Assembly (NCBI GenBank): GCA_003601785.1
Contig: PIYA01000063.1
Coordinates: 1-10,551, forward strand
DNA length: 10,551 bases
Origin: Candidatus Bathyarchaeota archaeon
GTDB taxonomy: Archaea > Thermoproteota > Bathyarchaeia > Bathyarchaeales > Bathycorpusculaceae
Direction of reading: 5' to 3'
Shown: positions 6,386-10,551 of the stretch, one piece after another
How the letters are laid out: each line of letters opens with the position of its first letter
How positions within the stretch are numbered: position 1 is the stretch's first letter
The notes under the pieces: model-generated
The model's database searches: none
Told to the model about the DNA's origin: nothing
The model's input: only the letters and a program-made list of their open reading frames with translations
Position numbers and translations under genes: made by a program

Positions 6386-7921
6386 ATGAAAGCTGTAAGA
6401 GATTTAATTGCGTACAACGACTTGAAAAAATGGGTTATAGACCCAGGATTCTGCACCTTATGTGGAGCTTGTGAGGCTGCCTGTCCGGTTCACGCGTTAA
6501 AAATTGAAGGTGATAGGCTTCTTTACGTTCACGACTGTTCAAAGCTTATGGAGTTCTGCCCAATCTGTTACGATGTCTGCCCACACACAGACGCGTTGCT
6601 GCTTGAAACCTTGAGCTTCGTAACAGATGCTCCCCGAATGCGTGAAAACCTAGGATATTACAGAAAAATCTTGCTAGCACAAGCCGTTGACCCGAAGCTG
6701 AGAGAACTCAGCCACAGCGGGGGAGTGGTGACAGCCATACTGTTAAACAGCATCGAAAAAAAATTCATCGACAGTGCGATAGTCTCCAGAAGCGAAGAGG
6801 AAGCCCCGCTGAAGCTTCAGCCATCCATAAGCTTAGTTCCAGATGACATTTTCTCAGCGGTGGATGCTGGATACTCACCATCCGCGGTCGCCAAAGCCTT
6901 CGGAAAAGCCGTTCATGAGTACGGAAAGACAAAAATAGCGTTTGTTGGAACACCATGCCAAGTTTTGGCTATAAGAAAACTGGAATCTTGGGAACACAAA
7001 ATAATGGACAGCCTAAAACTAGTTATAGGCTTCATATGTTTATGGAGCTTCTCCCTTAAACCCCTCCTTGAAAGCGTAGAAAAAACTTACCAGGTTAAGC
7101 ACTCCGAGATTAAGAAAGTCACATTGAACAAAGAATATGTTGTGCATACAAAGGAAAGAACCGTGAGGATACCGATAAAGGAAGTTGAAAAACACATTTT
7201 AAACAGTTGTTTAACGTGCACTGATTACACCTCTCAGCTTGCAGACATATCGGTTGGAGGAGCACATCCCCTGGAAGAATGGTCAACTGTAATAATTAGA
7301 ACCGAGACCGGGGAGAAAATTTTCAACGACGCGTTAAAAAGCGGAGTAATCCGTACAAAAAGCATAGAAGAGGAACCTGAGGTTTTTGCACATCTTCTTG
7401 AAATGGCAGACTTCAAGAGAAAGACGGCTTTAGAGGAAATTGAACGTAAAAGGGCTGCTAAGGAACCCATCCCTTTGGCATCCTTACGGTTAACTTATCT
7501 TTTACCAAAGGAGCTTAGGTTGTTATCAAGTCTAACCGTTGAGCAGACGATGACCAAGAGGGTTATGACCGTTTCTCCGAACACAACGATGAAGGAACTG
7601 CTGGAAATCATGACAAAGCATCACCACATGGGTTATCCAGTGTTAGATGAAAACAACCAGCTCATCGGAATCGCAACCTTCGAGGATGTGATGAAGGTTC
7701 CCGCAGAAGAGAGAGACAAAGTAAAGGTTAGCGACATAAAAAAGGAAAGACTGTTAACCGTTTACCCGGATGAAACGGTTATAGCAGCCTATAACAAAAT
7801 GGTTGAACATGGAGTTGGACGAATACTCGTCGTGGAACGTGAGAACCCAAAGAAACTCTTGGGGATAATAACAAGAACAGATATCATGCAGACTTTAAGA
7901 TGGCCCATGAAGCGGCGATAA
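6386..7921 (+). CDS. fpoF: FpoF/FrhB-like F420H2-oxidising iron-sulfur flavoprotein fused to a CBS domain pair
   Basis: The protein is 511 residues. Residues 19-66 carry two 4Fe-4S motifs: C23-x2-C26-x2-C29-x3-C33-P and C51-x6-C58-x2-C61-x3-C65-P. Residues about 85-350 match the coenzyme F420 hydrogenase/dehydrogenase beta family (FrhB/FdhB), with SHSGGVVTAILL (109-120), FVGTPCQVLAIRKL (186-199) and SCLTCTDYTSQLADISVGG (274-292). That module binds FAD and F420. FpoF of about 340 residues usually ends there. Here a linker leads to two CBS domains at about 384-438 and 447-503 (VEQTMTKRVMTVSPN... and VSDIKKERLLTVYPD...). CBS pairs bind AMP, ATP or S-adenosylmethionine and regulate partner domains. 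Next to complex I genes it is most likely the electron-input subunit; ferredoxin-dependent F420 reduction is an alternative. A GGTGA at 6375-6379 sits 6 bases before the ATG. Confidence 0.85.
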   Translation: MKAVRDLIAYNDLKKWVIDPGFCTLCGACEAACPVHALKIEGDRLLYVHDCSKLMEFCPICYDVCPHTDALLLETLSFVTDAPRMRENLGYYRKILLAQAVDPKLRELSHSGGVVTAILLNSIEKKFIDSAIVSRSEEEAPLKLQPSISLVPDDIFSAVDAGYSPSAVAKAFGKAVHEYGKTKIAFVGTPCQVLAIRKLESWEHKIMDSLKLVIGFICLWSFSLKPLLESVEKTYQVKHSEIKKVTLNKEYVVHTKERTVRIPIKEVEKHILNSCLTCTDYTSQLADISVGGAHPLEEWSTVIIRTETGEKIFNDALKSGVIRTKSIEEEPEVFAHLLEMADFKRKTALEEIERKRAAKEPIPLASLRLTYLLPKELRLLSSLTVEQTMTKRVMTVSPNTTMKELLEIMTKHHHMGYPVLDENNQLIGIATFEDVMKVPAEERDKVKVSDIKKERLLTVYPDETVIAAYNKMVEHGVGRILVVERENPKKLLGIITRTDIMQTLRWPMKRR

Positions 7922-7931
7922 GCCGAAAACG

Positions 7932-8303
7932 TTAAACCTTCACAACTTTTCGCGTTACTTTTTTCTTACGCTTCTTATGCGCCAGAGACTCCTCAAGAGA
8001 GTTCGCTTTCTGCAGCTCCTGCATGTACCAGCTTCTGTCACGGGAATAGTTCAAGCCTGCACCCAAACCAAAGACTATGAGGGTTAAGCCACTTATTATT
8101 AAGGCTAAGCCTAAAACCGCTCCAGCAGTAGGCTCGGTGTAATATGGAATGAACAGAAACCACTCAGGGTTTCCGTGTAAAATCAAAGTTTCTAATACGC
8201 CACCGATGAAGAATATGGAGCCAGCTAAAAACATCAGGTAAGCCGACAGCTCGTTGTGTCTTGACTCCTCAGCTTTCTCATGCAGATAATCTCTGAAGGA
8301 CAT
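7932..8303 (-). CDS. Small two-helix membrane protein of unknown function
   Basis: This 123-residue protein is not recognised as a named family. The N-terminus is charged and polar (RDYLHEKAEESRHNE), followed by a membrane helix at about 20-42, a loop with Pro, Trp and Tyr, a second helix at about 58-84, a polar stretch, and a strongly basic tail of KKRKKK followed by TRKVVKV. Both ends would lie on the same face of the membrane, probably the cytoplasm by the positive-inside rule, and the tail could touch nucleic acid or anionic lipid. It is convergent with the FpoF-CBS gene (10 bases between stops) and divergent from the HAD gene. A perfect inverted repeat covers its start codon. The coding call is supported by a clean helix-loop-helix layout and no competing frame. 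Confidence 0.65.
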   Translation of the reverse strand: MSFRDYLHEKAEESRHNELSAYLMFLAGSIFFIGGVLETLILHGNPEWFLFIPYYTEPTAGAVLGLALIISGLTLIVFGLGAGLNYSRDRSWYMQELQKANSLEESLAHKKRKKKVTRKVVKV

Positions 8304-8319
8304 AACTTCTCGTTATGTC
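8299..8319. promoter_or_regulatory. Perfect 8-base inverted repeat over a start codon
   Basis: GACATAAC (8299-8306) and GTTATGTC (8312-8319) form a perfect inverted repeat around TTCTC. The left arm contains the ATG (8303-8301) of the minus-strand membrane protein gene. It could be an operator for a dimeric regulator or an RNA hairpin hiding the start. The remaining intergenic DNA up to the HAD start is AT-rich and may hold the HAD promoter (TTATTATG, TAAAGATAAG), but no box stands out. Confidence 0.45.
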
Positions 8320-8380
8320 AAATTATTGAACATGTACGTAAATCTTATTATGTAAAGATAAGTATTGCAAAGAAGAATCG

Positions 8381-9313
8381 GTGGTAAGCTTGCCACGCAT
8401 CAAAGCTGTAATCTTTGACTTTATAGGAACGCTGACGAACGTTAAAAATTACACTTTGGAGCGGTCGAAAAGGAAAATGTACAAAGCCATCGGAGAAGCT
8501 GGATTCAACGTTGACTTTGAAACGTTCTTAAAAGCTTACAACCAAGCTCACGAGAAATACCGTGTCCTCCGTTATCAAAAACTCGTTGAAGTCACAAACG
8601 CTGTCTGGATTTCAGAAGCTCTAAACAGCTTGGGATTTAAGACAAGCTCAGAGGATACGCGTGTAAAAATGGCTGTTAACGCCTTCTTCGAAGATTATTT
8701 AGAGTCGCTTAAGGTTAGGAGATGCGCCAAGAAACTGCTGGCGAAAACCGCGGCAGAGTACAGGTTAGGTCTTGTTTCAAACTTTACGTATGCACCAGTC
8801 ATTTACGCGGCTCTAAGAAAATTAGACCTAAACAGGTTTTTCAACGCGGTGGTAGTTTCCGAAGCTGTTGGCTGGCGTAAACCTCACAAAAAAATTTTCG
8901 AAAAGGCGTTAAAGAAGCTTGATGTCGAAGCGTCTGAAACCGTTTACGTTGGGGACAGCCCGACTGAAGATATTAAAGGTGCTAAAAGTTTAGGCATGCA
9001 GACAGTCTTCGTCGCTTCACAGTTTTATTCGCTGAAAAATCTGCGTGAGAGCGGGCAGAAACCAGAATTAACCGTGCGGAACTTATGTGAGCTTTTTAAG
9101 GTTTTCCCGAATTTCATTCACAGCGTTTACTTTACGGTTGACCCTTTTCTCTTCTCAGAAAATCGCCTATATCTAAAACGTTCTTCACAGCGACAGCATC
9201 CTTGTCTTCCATTTTATTCAAATCGTGCAGTATCCTTCCGAAACCAAGACATTCCCGATGTGTGTTTAAAACCAAGGTGTAATCACCCTTCCTTCCAGAA
9301 CCAACAACCTTGA
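8381..9313 (+). CDS. HAD superfamily hydrolase (3' end probably misplaced by a stop loss)
   Basis: The first about 235 residues are a complete HAD phosphatase-type domain. Motif I is FDFIGTLT with nucleophile D13 (the usual second Asp is I15), motif II is LGLVSN with S133, motif III is RKPHKKIF with K167, and motif IV is YVGDSPTEDIKGAK with D192 and D197. A helical cap lies between I and II (about 20-115). Substrate is unknown. After residue 239 the frame reads a low-complexity tail that from 9132 lies antisense to the NIP7-like gene, which is unlikely to be real protein. One extra T in the T5 run at 9093-9097 would place TAA right after E237-L238-F239 and give a normal 239-residue protein. 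Start GTG 8381 follows weak signals; a TTG at 8390 preceded by GGTGG (8380-8384) is an alternative. Confidence 0.75.
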   Translation: MVSLPRIKAVIFDFIGTLTNVKNYTLERSKRKMYKAIGEAGFNVDFETFLKAYNQAHEKYRVLRYQKLVEVTNAVWISEALNSLGFKTSSEDTRVKMAVNAFFEDYLESLKVRRCAKKLLAKTAAEYRLGLVSNFTYAPVIYAALRKLDLNRFFNAVVVSEAVGWRKPHKKIFEKALKKLDVEASETVYVGDSPTEDIKGAKSLGMQTVFVASQFYSLKNLRESGQKPELTVRNLCELFKVFPNFIHSVYFTVDPFLFSENRLYLKRSSQRQHPCLPFYSNRAVSFRNQDIPDVCLKPRCNHPSFQNQQP

Positions 9314-9614
9314 TTATTCCTCTTTTGAACACGTCTCTTCCACAGATAAAGAGCCATTCGGTTTTCTTGTCAACGATTACCTTGTTCGACCTCTTTTCGG
9401 CAATCATTTTTAACAAGTTGAAGCTTGGGAAAAACCGTTTGTTCCTTACCTTTCCAAGATATAATCCGGCATAAAAGAAGTCTTTTGTGATTAAACCTTT
9501 CAGTTTTTTATGTTTTTTATTCAACAGAAAATATCTGTTCTCTTTCTTCACCATTAAATCTTCGTTTAAGAAGATTCTCGCCCTAAACTTGTTTACGAAT
9601 TTTACCACTTGCAT
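9132..9614 (-). CDS. NIP7-like ribosome biogenesis protein with PUA domain
   Basis: This 160-residue protein has an N-terminal alpha/beta domain (about 1-80, with FFPSFNLLKMIAE at 61-73) and a C-terminal PUA-type RNA-binding domain (about 80-155). The signatures EWLFICGRDVF (86-96), THRECLGFGRILHD (118-131) and VAVKNVLDIGDFLRRE (141-156) match the NIP7/UPF0113 group. Eukaryotic NIP7 acts in pre-rRNA processing and 60S assembly, and archaeal homologues bind U-rich RNA through the PUA domain. I chose ATG 9614 because GGTG lies 6 bases upstream; a GTG at 9626 would add four residues. It overlaps the 3' end of the NOP2-like gene by 32 bases, so the two are probably co-translated and serve the same rRNA or tRNA maturation step. 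Confidence 0.85.
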   Translation of the reverse strand: MQVVKFVNKFRARIFLNEDLMVKKENRYFLLNKKHKKLKGLITKDFFYAGLYLGKVRNKRFFPSFNLLKMIAEKRSNKVIVDKKTEWLFICGRDVFKRGIIKVVGSGRKGDYTLVLNTHRECLGFGRILHDLNKMEDKDAVAVKNVLDIGDFLRREKGQP

Positions 9615-10501
9615 CTTGCACACCACACTTTTTAAGCTTACAAACGAAGAAGCCTTGCGTCCGCCCAGGCCAGATTCTTCTACAGTTCTCTACTGAATCG
9701 TCTAGTCGTCTTCCAAAAACTTCTGTTAAAGCCTTCTCTCCGTAACAGTTTATCCTTTCAACTCTGAGACCTAGATTTTTTACAGCCCAGTCAATGTTTA
9801 ATTCGTCTTCTTCCGGTTCCAGTGAACATGTCGCATAAACGATTTCTCCATCCTCTTTCAATGTTTTTACGGCTTCAGCTAGTATGGCTCTCTGCAGTCT
9901 CGCGTTTCTCTCCACATCGTTCATTGTTCTCTTGCTGAACCATTCTTCATCTGTCACGAAATTTCCGGAGCACGGAACATCCAACAGTATTCTGTCAAAC
10001 CTCACTTTTAACTTGGATGCGTGCCGTGCGTCAAGATGATAAACAATCGTGTTTTTCACATGGCATCTTTCAAGATGGTTTGCCAACGCGGTTAATCTCC
10101 GTCTTTTAAAGTCTAAGGCTATTATTACGCCAGTGTTCCGCATCAAATCCGCCAACTGAACGGTTTTTCCACCAGGCGCTGCACAAGCATCTAAAACCAC
10201 CTTATCCTTTAACCCGGTAAACAGCGTCGCTGGGATTTGAGCCGCAGCCTCTTGAATGGAGTAAAACCCTAAAAGGGTATTCCGTTGTGGCGCCGACAGA
10301 AAACTCAGAACGATTAAACCAGTAGCCGTTTTTTAGAAACGGAATCCTTTCAAGCTCCACGCCTAAGGATTCTAATCTTTTCACAACTTTCTTCTCACTA
10401 ACATTCATAGAGTTTATTCTGACAGCTTGTCTAGGCTTAACATCCTTATATTTCCAACCAAGTTTTGCATAACGACCGATGAAAAACTCTCTACCAGACA
10501 T
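9583..10501 (-). CDS. NOP2/Sun (RsmB-like) RNA m5C methyltransferase, interrupted by a one-base frameshift
   Basis: Two open frames, 10501-10202 and 10200-9583, are pieces of one gene. The first ends in a nonsense tail after ...FSVGATTEY (residue 75). Shifting by one base at the CCC run (plus-strand GGG 10275-10277) restores LLGFYSIQEAAAQIPATLF, the expected family sequence, and joins the second frame at VVLDACAAPGGKT. The repaired protein is 305 residues, normal for archaeal members. It has the N-terminal substrate-binding region (RQAVRINSMNVS), SAM motif I DACAAPGGKT (104-113), DVPCSG with C177 (motif IV) and YATCSLEPEEDE with catalytic C225 (motif VI). It would methylate C5 of cytosine in rRNA or tRNA using S-adenosylmethionine. 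It leads the pair with the NIP7-like gene. Confidence 0.88.
9621..9624 (-). promoter_or_regulatory. Ribosome site that fixes the NIP7-like start
   Basis: Read on the minus strand, GGTG lies 6 bases before ATG 9614-9612, inside the NOP2-like gene. It supports that ATG over the upstream GTG codons, which overlap the site itself. Confidence 0.4.
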
Positions 10502-10523
10502 TTAACGATGGATAAGAAGGATG

Positions 10524-10534
10524 CTCATAAAAGT
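10524..10534 (-). promoter_or_regulatory. Candidate TATA box of the NOP2-NIP7 operon
   Basis: Read on the minus strand, ACTTTTATGAG has a TATA-like TTTTATGA centred near 10529. That is about 26 bases before a start site at about 10503, next to ATG 10501. There is no clear BRE and no ribosome site in the intervening bases, so a leaderless message fits. Confidence 0.4.
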
Positions 10535-10551
10535 TAGTGAGAAGAAAGTTG

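Noticed and set aside
10202..10501. Separate 99-residue protein upstream of the methyltransferase
   Set aside because: Its first 75 residues are the N-terminus of the NOP2-like enzyme, and the rest is out-of-frame reading after a one-base shift.

Overview
The window looks like a piece of an archaeal chromosome, most likely from an uncultured anaerobic lineage. I lean toward Bathyarchaeia or a related Thermoproteota group, but that placement is inference from gene content. The archaeal call is firmer. There are BRE/TATA-like promoters at typical spacing, GGTGA-type ribosome sites, an NIP7-like PUA protein next to an NOP2/Sun-type RNA methyltransferase, and an F420H2-dehydrogenase-type input subunit (FpoF/FrhB-like) next to complex I membrane genes. 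No tRNA, rRNA, CRISPR array, insertion sequence or phage gene was seen.

Layout. The left edge carries the 5' end of a minus-strand membrane protein gene (1-74), a short promoter-bearing gap, and a plus-strand HPP-family membrane protein (270-752). From 825 to 7921 lies a complex I (Fpo/Nuo-like) membrane-arm locus built as two divergent operons. The minus strand reads nuoJ1-nuoJ2-nuoK-nuoL-nuoM with overlapping or abutting genes. The plus strand reads nuoA-nuoH and then a fused FpoF-like iron-sulfur flavoprotein carrying a C-terminal pair of CBS domains. The two operons share a roughly 100-base intergenic region whose core is a 12-base imperfect inverted repeat containing one BRE-TATA motif per strand, facing each other. 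After this come a small two-helix membrane protein (minus), a HAD-type hydrolase (plus), and a minus-strand pair for ribosome/RNA maturation, NOP2-like then NIP7-like.

How the parts work together. The J, K, L, M, A and H products make the proton- or sodium-pumping arm and the quinone/phenazine-site-facing subunit. The FpoF-like protein would feed electrons into it from F420H2 or ferredoxin, and its CBS pair suggests control by adenine nucleotides. The connecting subunits B, C, D, I and the third antiporter-like subunit N are not in the window and must be encoded elsewhere if the complex is complete.

Points for a second look are the CBS fusion, the face-to-face promoter, a perfect hairpin over the start codon of the small membrane protein, a one-base frameshift in the NOP2-like gene at a C run, and an apparent stop loss at a T run that makes the HAD gene run antisense into the NIP7-like gene. 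The last two look like the same kind of single-base homopolymer error. I did not find a clearly new multi-gene system; the most novel-looking item is the FpoF-CBS fusion.
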